This document shows, one piece after another, positions 44,060 to 53,903 of a DNA stretch of 64,000 bases. The stretch's first letter is position 1. The number at the start of each line of letters is the position of its first letter. A program made the translations under genes and the position numbers. The notes under the pieces are model-generated. The model was not told where the DNA came from, did no database searches, and was given only the letters and a program-made list of their open reading frames with translations. Origin of the DNA: Phycisphaerae bacterium (GTDB taxonomy: Bacteria; Planctomycetota; Phycisphaerae; Sedimentisphaerales; Anaerobacaceae); NCBI GenBank assembly GCA_016782865.1, contig JADHXR010000010.1, forward strand, positions 1 through 64,000, in the 5' to 3' direction.

Positions 44060-47000
44060 CTATCTGTCCTCCGGGGGATTGAGCTTAGGCTGAGCGGACG
44101 CCGAAGCGTGGAGTGGCTCGCTGTCGATGGATCCGCACACATCTGCAACTCCGCAGCTCACACACCACTGGTGCCACATCTTCCGGTATACATCTTCGAG
44201 GCTTCGAGTGAAACCTTTCTTGTCGCACAAGGGACTATTGAACATCATGGATCGCAGAGACGTGCGGATCTTCGCAAGGTTTTCGATTTCACCGGAAAAA
44301 GCAACGGCTTTGGCAACGTATTCGTCAGGTGTGAAAGCAGCAAAATCACCCAGGCCTACCCGGCTCAGGATGCTCAGCCCGACGCGCGAAGCATGAGCTT
44401 TGCCCACCAATGAGATTGTCGGTACGCCCATCCACATTGCTTCGCAGGTTGTTGTCGTTCCGTTGTAGGGGTGTGTATCCAACGCGATGTCCATCCGGCC
44501 GTATAGTTTAAAGTGCTCAATGGTGGGTTTGCGGCCGCAGATTGCAACTCTCTGCCGGGCGATTCCCAGGTTTTCGAACTGACGGAAGTAATACTCTCTC
44601 ACTACAGCGTCGTCTCCGCCGCCGAATTTCAGCAGAAGGCGTGATTTCTCCGCTGTCTTGAGGATCTTTGCCCAAAGCTCCATGATGCTTGGCTGTATCT
44701 TGCAGTTATTGTTGAATGATCCGAAAGTGAAGCAGCCTTCCTTGACGGCAGGAAGTGACGTTACCGGCGGGGCAAAGCCCGGGGGGGCATAGCACAGAAA
44801 TCCCTGGGGCAGGAAGACGAGCTTCTCGGTGTGGAATTTCTGCGCTTCGGGAAGATCGGCCAGTTCGTCGGTCAGACGATAATCGAGTTGACTCATTCCA
44901 GTAGTATCGGGAAACCCCAGGTAGGTCACCTGGATGGGAGCGGGCTTGCGTGCCAAAACTCCGAGCCGATTGCCTGACGTATGGCCTGCAAGGTCCACCA
45001 GGATGTCTATCTTGTCCTGCTCGATCAAGCGGACGATCTTTTTGTCATGTAGCCCGCAGATATTTCTGTAATGGCCAAACTTGCGTTTGAGCTGTTCGGT
45101 GACCTGGTCAGGGCAAGCGATGTCACCGTACCCGTATACATCCACGACTTCTCTGTTGTGTCCGTCGAGAATTGACTCGAAGAAGTATGCGACCGAGTGC
45201 CCGCAGAAATCGGGGGAGATATAGCCAATTCTGAGCTGGCGATCGGGATCGGCGACATTGTCGTGGGAGACCCTGGCCAGATCGGCCGGTGCATGAATTC
45301 GAGCCCATCGTTTATGCTCTTTGAACAGCATGTCTTGATCGAGTTCGGGCAATTGGTGCAGGTGCCAGAGGAACTTAGAGTGGTTCACCTTGTCTGGTGA
45401 CGTTTCGACCGCCTTTCGCAAAAGATCAATGCCTTTCTGCGTCTGTCCCATCCGTATGAGGTACTCGGCAAGAGTGGTCCAGAGTTCCGGGCTGTCGGGA
45501 GACATCTCAATGGCTTGTTCCTGATAGCTGACGGCCTGTGAGAGCCGCCCCGTGTCGCGACAAATATTCGCCAGCTCAAAAAGCACTAGAGCGTGCCGAC
45601 GGTGTTTCAAGACCTCTCTATAAAACTGCTCAGCCCTCTCGACCTTCCCGATCTTGGCGAAAAGCGCCGCGAGCATGAACAACGCATCCGTCCTGCTCGG
45701 ATCGTCAATGGCCATTTGCTGGACGGTTCTAACCGCTTGATCGTCGAGAAGGGCGGCCGCCTCAGAGACCTTCCCTACCTTAACTGCATCGCCTGCCTTG
45801 AGAAGAAATGAGGGCAAGCCTGCCTTTGAAACATCGAATTGCAGAGGGCTGTTTCTGGAGATGAAGAATTCCAGGACACCATTCTGCGCCTGCTTTGAAT
45901 CGGGACCCGCAGTATCTGCACGCTGAGTTCTGCACCATCTGTGCCACATTTTTCGGTAGGCAGCTTCCACCTTGTTGCCGAACGCGCCTGCGTCGCACAA
46001 CGTGCTGACGGCAATCCGTTGCCGTAGAGAAGCTCGAATCTTTGCCAGAGCATGCAGGTTGCCGTCAATTGTCGAAGCCCTGGCGAGATATTCCGCAGGC
46101 GTCGAGGCGATAAAGGGCTTCATGCCCAGGTTGGTCAGTATGCTCAGCCCAACACGGGACATGTGATGTTCGCCGAAAAGCGAGATTACAGGTACACCCA
46201 TCCACAGGGCGTCGCAGGTGGTTGTGCCGCCGTTATACGGATAGGTGTCCAGCATGATATCTACTTCCCCGTAAGCCTTGAGATACTCGGCGACGGATCT
46301 GTGGCCGCGAACGTCCACCCTCTCCGGCGCTATCGCCAGTTGCTCGAACTGGCTGAGGTAATGCTCTCTGATCTGCCGGTCCTGCCCGCCCTTGAACATG
46401 AGAAGAAGCTTGGAATTCTCACTGTTTTCAAGGACTTTCGCCCAGAGAGATAAAATAAACGGATTGATTTTGCGATTGTTGCCGAACATCCCAAAGGTGG
46501 TGCAGCCGTTTTGAATCGCGGGAAGAGGCGTTATCGACGGGGCACAATCAGGCGGCCTGTAACAGAGAAATCCATCGGGCAAACAAACCAGCTCCTCGGT
46601 GTGGAACCGCTGCGATTCGGGCGGGCTGTTGAGCTCGTCGGTCAGAAAATAGTCTATTTGCTCGGCCCCCGTAGTCTCGAAATATCCCAGATACGTGACT
46701 TGGACAGGTGCAGGCTTGTATGACAGGACGGTCAGGCGATTATCATTCGTGTGCCCGCCAAGATCAACCAGAATATCTATCTGGTCCTGCTCTATCAGAC
46801 GACACACTTGCCTGTCGTCAAGTCCGCAGATATCTCTGTATCGGTCGAATTTCTCGCCAAGCCGTTTGGTGATTTCGTCCGGGACCAGTACATTTCCATA
46901 TCCGTAGACTTCGAGGGCCTTTCTATTGCATCGGTCCAGAAGCGGCTCAAAGAAATATGCCACCGGATGCGCACGAAAATCGGCGGAGATGTAGCCAACT

Positions 47001-47893
47001 TTGAGTCTTCGGTCAGGGTCGGGGGTATTGCCGTGGGAAGTCCTGGCCCTGCTCTGCGGTGCATGGAGCCGGCCCCATCGTTTGTGTTCTTCGAAGAGTG
47101 TCCGTGGATTAAGATCGGGTTGATAATGGAGATTGGCCAGAAGGCTCGAATGAACATTGGCCTTCTCGGGAGCTTGCTCGACAGCTTTTCGTGCCCAGCC
47201 AATGCCTTCGGGCACTTTGCCCAACGATATCTGGAGTGTTCCAAGATTGGCCATGTACTCACCGTGATGCGGGGCCAGCTCTACGGCATTCTTCTGATAC
47301 TCGGCCGCCTCCGACAGGCGCCCTGCGCTGCGACAGATATGTGCGAGCCTGGCGTTGACCAAAGCGTCAGGCTCGTGTTCCAGTATTCCCTCGTACCACT
47401 CTTCGGCCTTGCCGTATTGGCGGGCCTGGAAAAGCACCTCGGCTATTCGAGACATAGCTTCTGTTCGGGAGAGGCAATGTTCGGTTGTCTTTGAGGAATT
47501 CGTTACCACCAGGGCCTCGGTTAGCGACCCCTTCTTGATCTCTGTCTCAGGTCGCGAATCAAGTGCTTTTCTGGCCTCTTCGAGGGCGTCATCCGTTCGC
47601 CCGAGGCTGACCAGAGATAAAAGTATGTGCTCGAGCAGTTCGTCACAGGCTGGTTGCGAAAGCCGGGCCTTTTGCAGACACCGAAGAGCTGCTTGGTAGT
47701 TGTGAATCCATAAATACATTTCCCCGAGGGTTTTATGAGTACGCTCGCTGTTGTGGCCCTGTGAAATGGCTTGTTCGTAGAGCGCTATGGCCTCTCCAAT
47801 TTGTCCGGCTTCGAATGCGGCTTTGGCCTTTGAGACAAACGCAGGCGGTTCGCGTTTCGAGCAAGTTGTCTCACAAACTGGAGTTTGCTCCAT
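44060..47893 (-). CDS. Double TPR-GT41 glycosyltransferase B
   Basis: About 1277 residues; ATG 47893 is best spaced from GGGGA, with 47899 and a GTG at 47911 as alternatives. An extra N-terminal TPR block (about 1-150) precedes two TPR-GT41 modules. Both keep the His (DFRAHPVAY, DFCGHSVAY). The Lys site is Arg in module 1 (GHRSVAEY) and Lys in module 2 (GRKPTIEH). Unlike the other modules here, B has the canonical loops VTYLGYFETTG/VTYLGFPDTTG and NGGTTTCDALW/NGTTTTCEAMW. So B may use a standard donor and the others a different one. The start overlaps the stop of C. Confidence 0.8.
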   Translation of the reverse strand: MEQTPVCETTCSKREPPAFVSKAKAAFEAGQIGEAIALYEQAISQGHNSERTHKTLGEMYLWIHNYQAALRCLQKARLSQPACDELLEHILLSLVSLGRTDDALEEARKALDSRPETEIKKGSLTEALVVTNSSKTTEHCLSRTEAMSRIAEVLFQARQYGKAEEWYEGILEHEPDALVNARLAHICRSAGRLSEAAEYQKNAVELAPHHGEYMANLGTLQISLGKVPEGIGWARKAVEQAPEKANVHSSLLANLHYQPDLNPRTLFEEHKRWGRLHAPQSRARTSHGNTPDPDRRLKVGYISADFRAHPVAYFFEPLLDRCNRKALEVYGYGNVLVPDEITKRLGEKFDRYRDICGLDDRQVCRLIEQDQIDILVDLGGHTNDNRLTVLSYKPAPVQVTYLGYFETTGAEQIDYFLTDELNSPPESQRFHTEELVCLPDGFLCYRPPDCAPSITPLPAIQNGCTTFGMFGNNRKINPFILSLWAKVLENSENSKLLLMFKGGQDRQIREHYLSQFEQLAIAPERVDVRGHRSVAEYLKAYGEVDIMLDTYPYNGGTTTCDALWMGVPVISLFGEHHMSRVGLSILTNLGMKPFIASTPAEYLARASTIDGNLHALAKIRASLRQRIAVSTLCDAGAFGNKVEAAYRKMWHRWCRTQRADTAGPDSKQAQNGVLEFFISRNSPLQFDVSKAGLPSFLLKAGDAVKVGKVSEAAALLDDQAVRTVQQMAIDDPSRTDALFMLAALFAKIGKVERAEQFYREVLKHRRHALVLFELANICRDTGRLSQAVSYQEQAIEMSPDSPELWTTLAEYLIRMGQTQKGIDLLRKAVETSPDKVNHSKFLWHLHQLPELDQDMLFKEHKRWARIHAPADLARVSHDNVADPDRQLRIGYISPDFCGHSVAYFFESILDGHNREVVDVYGYGDIACPDQVTEQLKRKFGHYRNICGLHDKKIVRLIEQDKIDILVDLAGHTSGNRLGVLARKPAPIQVTYLGFPDTTGMSQLDYRLTDELADLPEAQKFHTEKLVFLPQGFLCYAPPGFAPPVTSLPAVKEGCFTFGSFNNNCKIQPSIMELWAKILKTAEKSRLLLKFGGGDDAVVREYYFRQFENLGIARQRVAICGRKPTIEHFKLYGRMDIALDTHPYNGTTTTCEAMWMGVPTISLVGKAHASRVGLSILSRVGLGDFAAFTPDEYVAKAVAFSGEIENLAKIRTSLRSMMFNSPLCDKKGFTRSLEDVYRKMWHQWCVSCGVADVCGSIDSEPLHASASAQPKLNPPEDR

Positions 47894-49721
47894 GCACATT
47901 TTCCCCGGCACAGTCGTACGCTGCGTTGGATAATACTAAAGAACAAGCAGACAAGTCAGGATCGAGCTTGTCCGCGACGATGTCGCGAGTTCGACACCAG
48001 CGGCGCCACATGTTTCGAAAAGCTGCTTCCATCTCACGCGCGAACCGGTTCGCGTCACAAATGGTGCTGGCAACCATTCGCTGGCGCATCGAAGCGTGAA
48101 TCTTTTCGAGCCCATCAAGATTCCGTGCGAGTGCAGTGGCCTTGGTGACGAATTCCTTCGGCGCCGAAGCGGCAAAAAACTCCAGGCCCACGCGGCTGAG
48201 GATGCTCAGTCCGCTTCTGGAGAGGGAGTTACCATCGCCGAGAAGCGAAACCGTGGGGACCCCCATCCACAGGCCTTCCAAGGTCGTCATGCAACCATTG
48301 AACGGATAGGTATCCAGAGCGATGTCGACCTGGCTGTACAACCGCATGTGCTCTATCGGGTGTTTCAAACCGTGGATTTGAATTCTCTTTGGATCGACTC
48401 CGAGCTGTTCGAACCGGGTCAGATAATAATCTCGCATCGTCCGGTCGCCGCCTTCTTTGAACTTCATAAGAAACGCCGAACCATCGTTGGCCTTCAAGAC
48501 TTGGGCCCACAGTGCCAGGATATGCGGATTGATCTTGAGGTTATTGCTAAACGACCCGAAGGTAACATAGCCGTTTTGTTTCGCGGCCGCCGGCTCCAGC
48601 GGCGGGGCAAAATCGGGCGGCTTGTAACAGTAAACTCCACCCGGCAAGCAGACTGATTCTTCGGCATAGAATCTCCGCAAGTCGGGCACATCGAGCATAT
48701 CATCGGTGATTCTATAATCGATCTGCTCCATCCCGGTTGTGTTGACGCCGCCGTAGTCGATTTGCACAGGAGCAGGTTTGCGGGCCAGAGCAAGAAGACG
48801 ATTGCCGCCGATATGCCCGCCGATTTCCACAAGGATATCTATCTTGTCCCGTTCGATGAGAGCCGCCAGGTCTGCATCGCTCATCGTGAAAACATTTCGA
48901 TATTTGTCGAACTTGTGTTGCAGGTATTCAGTGAAGCTATCCGGCCTGGCAACATTGCCGTACCCGTAAACTTCCACCACGTCTCTGTCGTGCGCCTCCA
49001 CGAGAGGCGCGAAGTTGTAGACTGTCGCGTGCATCCGAAAGTCAGGTGACAGATACCCAACTCGAAGTCTGCGCTCGGGCTCGGGCGTGTTTGTGTGGTT
49101 AGTTTTGGCCCGGCTCAGAGGGGCATGAGCCAGACCCCAGCGCCTGTGCTCTTCGAAAAGTCCTTGTTGGTCGAGGTCGGGCAAGAAGTGCATGTGGAAC
49201 AAAAGTTTAGAGTGGGCATCGACATTGCTCGGCTCTTCTTCAACAATTCTGCACAGAAGCTCCACGCCGTCACGGGTTCTGCCCTCCCTTATCGCATCCA
49301 GGGCAAGACTAGTCTGGAAAAGAGTGTTCTTCGGCTCGGCTTGGAGTGCTTTCTCTGCAAATTCGTTGGCCTCTGATATACGGTCAGTAGAGCGACAGAT
49401 GCGTCCCAGCTTGTAGAATACGTGGGCGTTGGGTTCAATCTGCAAGACTTTTCGGTACCACTCTTCGGCCTTGTGGGCCAATCCGATCTTGCCGAACATC
49501 AATCCGAGCATGAACATTATGTCAGTTCGAGATGGATTATCCTCAAACATTTCATTGAGAGCTTCGATAGCCTGATCATTTAGCAGATGTTTCGCCTCTT
49601 CAATGCGCCCGCTTTCTATCGCGACTTTCGCGTCGATTAGAAATTGCGGCAGATCGTCGGCAGATACTACGAGTTGCCGGCTTCCGTGTCTCGAATTGTC
49701 TGGCTTGAAGGTAAGAGCCAT
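47871..49721 (-). CDS. TPR-GT41 glycosyltransferase C
   Basis: 616 residues, one module: N-terminal segment LPQFLIDAKVAIESGR, about four TPRs (to about 230), then GT41 with DFRMHATVY (His kept), GGHIGGNRLL, IDYGGVNTTGMEQIDY, GLKHPIEH (Lys kept) and NGCMTTLEGLWMGVP. The DYGG/CMTT loops group it with A, D and E. Five bases after D, so translation is coupled. GGAGG upstream of the ATG lies inside the end of D. Confidence 0.8.
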   Translation of the reverse strand: MALTFKPDNSRHGSRQLVVSADDLPQFLIDAKVAIESGRIEEAKHLLNDQAIEALNEMFEDNPSRTDIMFMLGLMFGKIGLAHKAEEWYRKVLQIEPNAHVFYKLGRICRSTDRISEANEFAEKALQAEPKNTLFQTSLALDAIREGRTRDGVELLCRIVEEEPSNVDAHSKLLFHMHFLPDLDQQGLFEEHRRWGLAHAPLSRAKTNHTNTPEPERRLRVGYLSPDFRMHATVYNFAPLVEAHDRDVVEVYGYGNVARPDSFTEYLQHKFDKYRNVFTMSDADLAALIERDKIDILVEIGGHIGGNRLLALARKPAPVQIDYGGVNTTGMEQIDYRITDDMLDVPDLRRFYAEESVCLPGGVYCYKPPDFAPPLEPAAAKQNGYVTFGSFSNNLKINPHILALWAQVLKANDGSAFLMKFKEGGDRTMRDYYLTRFEQLGVDPKRIQIHGLKHPIEHMRLYSQVDIALDTYPFNGCMTTLEGLWMGVPTVSLLGDGNSLSRSGLSILSRVGLEFFAASAPKEFVTKATALARNLDGLEKIHASMRQRMVASTICDANRFAREMEAAFRNMWRRWCRTRDIVADKLDPDLSACSLVLSNAAYDCAGENVHGANSSL

Positions 49722-49726
49722 GCCCC

Positions 49727-51667
49727 CTAAATTTCCTCCGGACTGCCGGGTGTGGCCTCAGTCACACCGTGTGCATGAGACTCCATACTACCGGCACAAA
49801 CTTCCGTACCGGCGTCTGATTCCTCATTTGGCACATCCGCCCCTTGGCTTCGACACCAGCGGTGCCACATCTTTCGATAAGCCTGCTCCAGGTCACGGGC
49901 GAAGACCTTGGCATCCCGCAGTGTGCTGCACGCCATCCGCTGTCTCATTGATGCTCGAATCTTTGCGAGTGAGGGCAGGTTGTTTGCCAGCGCAGTCGCT
50001 TTGGCAACATATTCGCGGGCAGTGGAGGCTGCAAAGAACTCCATACCAACCCGGCTGAGTATGCTCAGGCCCATCCGGGAGAGAAAGCCGTGTTTGCCTA
50101 CCAGCGAAATAGCCGGAACTCCCATCCACAAGCCTTCCAACATTGTCATCGCGCCATTTACCGGATAGGTGTCTAATACGATGTCTACCTCACCATACAG
50201 TTGCAGATGCTCAACGGGGAGTTTCCAGTTGTGGATTTCCACCCTCTCTCGGCTAACTCCAAGCCGCTCGAACATGTTGAAGTAATACTCGCTCAGCAAT
50301 TCGTCATTGCCCCCTCCGATTTTCATAAGAAAACGGGAGTTTTCGTTGGCCCTCAGGACCGCAGCCCAGATGGACACGATGTACGCATTGGTTTTCAGGG
50401 TGCCGTTGAACGAGCCAAACGTTACGTAACCCTTCCGCTCAGCGGGCAGGCCCGCCACAGGCGGCGCAAAATCGGGAGGCTTGAAACAATAAAGCCCTCC
50501 CGGCAAATAAACCAATTCTTCCACGAAGAATTCCTGCGAGTGTGGCGGAGTGAGCAGACTGTCGGTCAAACGATAGTCGATCTGCTCCATTCCTGACGTG
50601 TTGATTCCTCCGCAATCGACCTGAATCGGTGCAGGTTTGTATGCCATAGCTACGAGGCGATTGTTGCCCACGTGTCCGCCGATTCCCACCAGGATGTCTA
50701 TCTTGTCTTTTTCTATCAGATCGACAAGGGCCTGGTCAGCCATTCCATAAATGTGTTGGTAGCAGTCAAACTTCTGCTTGAGCTGTTCTGTAACCTCATC
50801 CGGTTTGGCGACATTGCCATATCCATAAACTTCTACTACTTCTCTATCGTGGCCATCCAGGAATTGGTTGAAGGTGTTTGCCGTAGGATGCAGACGAAAA
50901 TCAGGGCAGAGATAGCCGACCCGAAGCCTGCGGTCAGGGTCGGGCTCGTTCTCATGCGATGTCCTGGCCATGTGCGGAGGAGCTTGCATCTGTCCCCAGC
51001 GCAGATGCTCTTCAAGGAGCATATGCGGATCATTGTCCGGCAGATAATGCAAGTACCACAAGAGGTTGGAGTGCACCGCTGAATTTGTGGGATTCTTCTC
51101 CAAAGTTCGCCGCAGCAGTCCAATGCCTTCCTCGGTTTTGCCAAGCACCATCATATCGACTGCAAGGTTGCTCCAGATTCCGATGTTCTCGGGCTCTAAT
51201 TCCATAGCCTTCATACGGTACTCCACAACCTTGGAGTACCGTCCCACAGTCTGGTATATGTTTGCTATTTCGTTGGCTATCAGGGCATTTTGCTGATGCT
51301 CCAATATTCCCTCATACCATTTCAAGGCATCCTTCAATTGTCCGACTTTTTGCGATATGACTCCGAGCATCAGGTAAATCACATCAGCGCATGAGGGATT
51401 CTCCGCTGCCACCGCACAGGCTTTTTCGATGTTATTGCTGTTGATGAGTTCGCTGGCCTGAGAAATGTGCCCCGCGTTGACCGCGGCGTTGGCCTCTACC
51501 AGAAACTCCGGGAGAGCGTGCCTCGGGATGTCTAACCGCATGTGGCCATCCTTCGAGGTAAGGCATTGCGACAAAAGGGTTATTCCGGGACTATCCCCCC
51601 CATCGACAGATCGGTTGGCCTTGGTCTTGTGCGCTTCTGCGCCCCGGAGTGTTTCGCTTTGGCCCAT
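49727..51667 (-). CDS. TPR-GT41 glycosyltransferase D
   Basis: 646 residues. N-terminal 40 residues are charged and unique, then LPEFLVEANAAVNAGH, several TPRs and a GT41 domain with DFRLHPTAN (His kept), VDCGGINTSGMEQIDY, NWKLPVEH (Lys kept) and NGAMTMLEGLWMGVP. First gene of the long co-directional run A-D plus sugar genes, and preceded by a sigma-28-like element at 51775-51804. GGGAAG lies before the ATG. Confidence 0.8.
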   Translation of the reverse strand: MGQSETLRGAEAHKTKANRSVDGGDSPGITLLSQCLTSKDGHMRLDIPRHALPEFLVEANAAVNAGHISQASELINSNNIEKACAVAAENPSCADVIYLMLGVISQKVGQLKDALKWYEGILEHQQNALIANEIANIYQTVGRYSKVVEYRMKAMELEPENIGIWSNLAVDMMVLGKTEEGIGLLRRTLEKNPTNSAVHSNLLWYLHYLPDNDPHMLLEEHLRWGQMQAPPHMARTSHENEPDPDRRLRVGYLCPDFRLHPTANTFNQFLDGHDREVVEVYGYGNVAKPDEVTEQLKQKFDCYQHIYGMADQALVDLIEKDKIDILVGIGGHVGNNRLVAMAYKPAPIQVDCGGINTSGMEQIDYRLTDSLLTPPHSQEFFVEELVYLPGGLYCFKPPDFAPPVAGLPAERKGYVTFGSFNGTLKTNAYIVSIWAAVLRANENSRFLMKIGGGNDELLSEYYFNMFERLGVSRERVEIHNWKLPVEHLQLYGEVDIVLDTYPVNGAMTMLEGLWMGVPAISLVGKHGFLSRMGLSILSRVGMEFFAASTAREYVAKATALANNLPSLAKIRASMRQRMACSTLRDAKVFARDLEQAYRKMWHRWCRSQGADVPNEESDAGTEVCAGSMESHAHGVTEATPGSPEEI

Positions 51668-51774
51668 CTATACACTTCCCACCCGTATCCATGTCCGCCA
51701 AGCTGCATACTAAAACAACTCGGATTGGCAGTTTTCCCAGAAAAATAGCACTAAATTTGGCTCTACTCTGAGGA

Positions 51775-51804
51775 TTATCGGCCAGAGTGCTTCTTTGAGG
51801 CCAG
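51775..51804 (-). promoter_or_regulatory. Sigma-28-like promoter upstream of gene D
   Basis: Minus strand: CTGGCCTCAAA, 11 bases, then GCCGATAA (complement at 51775-51782), a perfect sigma-28 -10 box. The -35 part does not match TAAAGTTT, but the same CTGGCCTCAAA-N11-GCCGATAA arrangement stands before gene E, so it is conserved. An A-run lies upstream as a possible UP element. Confidence 0.55.
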
Positions 51805-51871
51805 TTTTTTTGGAATACAGCTTTGCTTGTCCCAGGGCGAGTTCGGGTTGGAAATGCAAACGCGGGCTTTC

Positions 51872-53659
51872 TCAGGCAGTAACCCTCGCGGTCTGTTTCT
51901 CGCACCATCGGTGCCACATTTTTCGATATGCCGCTTCTATCTCGTCTGTAAGCCGTTTTGGTTTGCACAAGTCACTGTCGAGCATTGTTTGCCGTAGTGA
52001 GGCGCGAATCTTCTCAAGATTGTCCAGTTCTCTGGAAAAAGCTATTGCCTTGCCGACATACTCGTCGGCCGTTGAGGCGGCAAAGATCTCCAAACCTACG
52101 CGGCTGAGGATGCTCAGCCCCGAACGGGAGAAAGCCATGCTTTCACCGACAAGTGAGATTGTCGGCACACCCATCCAAAGTCCTTCCAAGGTCGTCATGC
52201 AGCCGCTGAATGGACATGTATCCAACATGATGTCCACTTCGTTGTATAGGTCCATATGTACAAAGTGCGAACTAAACATGTCATAGAACTCTACCCGCTC
52301 TCGGCAAATCCCGAGTCTTTCGAGTTCACCACGGTAATATTCTTGCAGGCCGGGGTCGTTGCCCCCGAAGAACTTCAGCACAAGACGTGAGTTGGCATCA
52401 GCATTCAGAATCCTGGCCCAAAGCTCCATGGTAAAGGGATTGATCTTGACGCTATTGTTGAACGAAGCATAAGTGGGATAGCTATTGCGTTTGGCTGGAA
52501 GAGGGCCAACCAACGGACTGCTTCGAGGCGGCCTGTAAGAATAAATACCGCCCGGCAGACAAGCCGACTCTTCAACATAGAATTTCTCCATGTCAACGGG
52601 TGTCATCAGCCGGTCTGTCAGGCGATAATCTATTTGTTGCATTCCGGATGTATCGACGCCGCCGTAGTCGACCTGAACCGGAGCAGGCTTAAGGCCCAGG
52701 ACCGTGAGGCAATTGTCGCGGCAGTGTCCGCCAATCTCAATGAGGATGTCGATTTGGTCCTTTTCAACCAATTCGGCGGCCTGCCCAATGCTCATGCGGT
52801 GTATATTTCTGTAATGGTCAAATTTCTCCTTGAGGCGTTTCGTGACTTTATCGGGCTTGGCGATGTTGCCGTACCCGTAGACCTCGAACCGGCCGCGATC
52901 GTGCCCGTCCAGGAATGGCTCAAAAGACTTTGAAACAACATTATCGCGAAAATCAGGCGAGATGTACCCGATCCGCAACCTGCGGTCCGGATCGGGGTCG
53001 TTGTTGTAAGAACTCTTTGCCATACTCATCGGAAGGTAGGTTCGGCCCCATTTTTCGTACTCTTCGAAGAACATCTCCGGCGTTGATCCGGGTACGTAAT
53101 GCAGTTGCCACAATAGCACCGAGCCGGCGGCATTATCATCAGCAGGCGCCATTTCCACCCTCTTTCGCAATAGCTCCAGACCCTCGTCTCTTCGGCCCGT
53201 TAGTACGAGGCTCATGGCATAGTTCAGCCAGTACGCCTTGTTCTCGGGATCCGTTTCAACTGCCTTCTTCCTGTATTTGGCTGCTTCGGAAATACGCCTT
53301 TGGGCTACACAGATATCGGCTATCGCGTTGTACACAAAAGCATGCGGCTCACGCTCGACTATCTTCAGGTACCACTGTTCGGCTTCCGCAAGTTGGTCGG
53401 TGTCAAAAAACAACTTTGCCACTGCGAGTAATACCACAGTTCGGCAGCCATCTCTTTCAAGCTTCTCGTGGAAAGCCTCGACGCTGTCTTTGTTGAGGAT
53501 ATTGGTCGCTTCTTCAATTTCTCCCATTTTAACCGCATCGTTGGCGTCGAGGATAAACTGCGGCAGCTCTCCATCGACGATGTCAATCTGCAGATTGCCG
53601 TCTTCCAGCACCAAGGTGCCAAGTCGCCAGTTGTCCGGATTTATGCCTGCTGAGTCCAT
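51872..53659 (-). CDS. TPR-GT41-like protein E with lost catalytic residues
   Basis: About 595 residues from ATG 53659 (AGGAG eight bases upstream); a GTG at 53704 is a weaker start. TPR region (about 20-215) and a GT41 fold with GGHCRDNCL, VDYGGVDTSGMQQIDY and SGCMTTLEGLWMGVP. The catalytic His is replaced by Asn (DFRDNVVSKSF, about residue 240), and the Lys position by Ser (DMFSSHFVHM, about 463). All six other modules keep His and five keep Lys. E is therefore probably a non-catalytic partner, for example a flagellin-binding or scaffold subunit, unless it uses another mechanism. It has its own sigma-28-like promoter. Confidence 0.8.
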   Translation of the reverse strand: MDSAGINPDNWRLGTLVLEDGNLQIDIVDGELPQFILDANDAVKMGEIEEATNILNKDSVEAFHEKLERDGCRTVVLLAVAKLFFDTDQLAEAEQWYLKIVEREPHAFVYNAIADICVAQRRISEAAKYRKKAVETDPENKAYWLNYAMSLVLTGRRDEGLELLRKRVEMAPADDNAAGSVLLWQLHYVPGSTPEMFFEEYEKWGRTYLPMSMAKSSYNNDPDPDRRLRIGYISPDFRDNVVSKSFEPFLDGHDRGRFEVYGYGNIAKPDKVTKRLKEKFDHYRNIHRMSIGQAAELVEKDQIDILIEIGGHCRDNCLTVLGLKPAPVQVDYGGVDTSGMQQIDYRLTDRLMTPVDMEKFYVEESACLPGGIYSYRPPRSSPLVGPLPAKRNSYPTYASFNNSVKINPFTMELWARILNADANSRLVLKFFGGNDPGLQEYYRGELERLGICRERVEFYDMFSSHFVHMDLYNEVDIMLDTCPFSGCMTTLEGLWMGVPTISLVGESMAFSRSGLSILSRVGLEIFAASTADEYVGKAIAFSRELDNLEKIRASLRQTMLDSDLCKPKRLTDEIEAAYRKMWHRWCEKQTARVTA

Positions 53660-53770
53660 CTGAACTGCTCCTAACAAAGAGGGCAATGTGGTGTATACCC
53701 CCACAAACTACCTCAGCCATAGGCCAATTCTAATAAGGAAGGCCTTCGATTCGAGTTTTCTCAACTGATG

Positions 53771-53800
53771 TTATCGGCGAAAAGAGCGGTTTGAGGCCAG
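53771..53800 (-). promoter_or_regulatory. Sigma-28-like promoter upstream of gene E
   Basis: Minus strand: CTGGCCTCAAA, 11 bases, GCCGATAA (complement at 53771-53778). Same arrangement and same flanking A-run as the element upstream of D. The -10 box is identical to that of the flagellin promoter; the -35 is weak. Confidence 0.55.
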
Positions 53801-53903
53801 TTTTTTGCGGTGTGGTCCGACTTACGGGCCTGCTGCAGGTGGATAAATGCATGATAACGTGAATAAAAGCCGGAATCGATGCGGCTCTGGCGGCACGCGA
53901 TAA

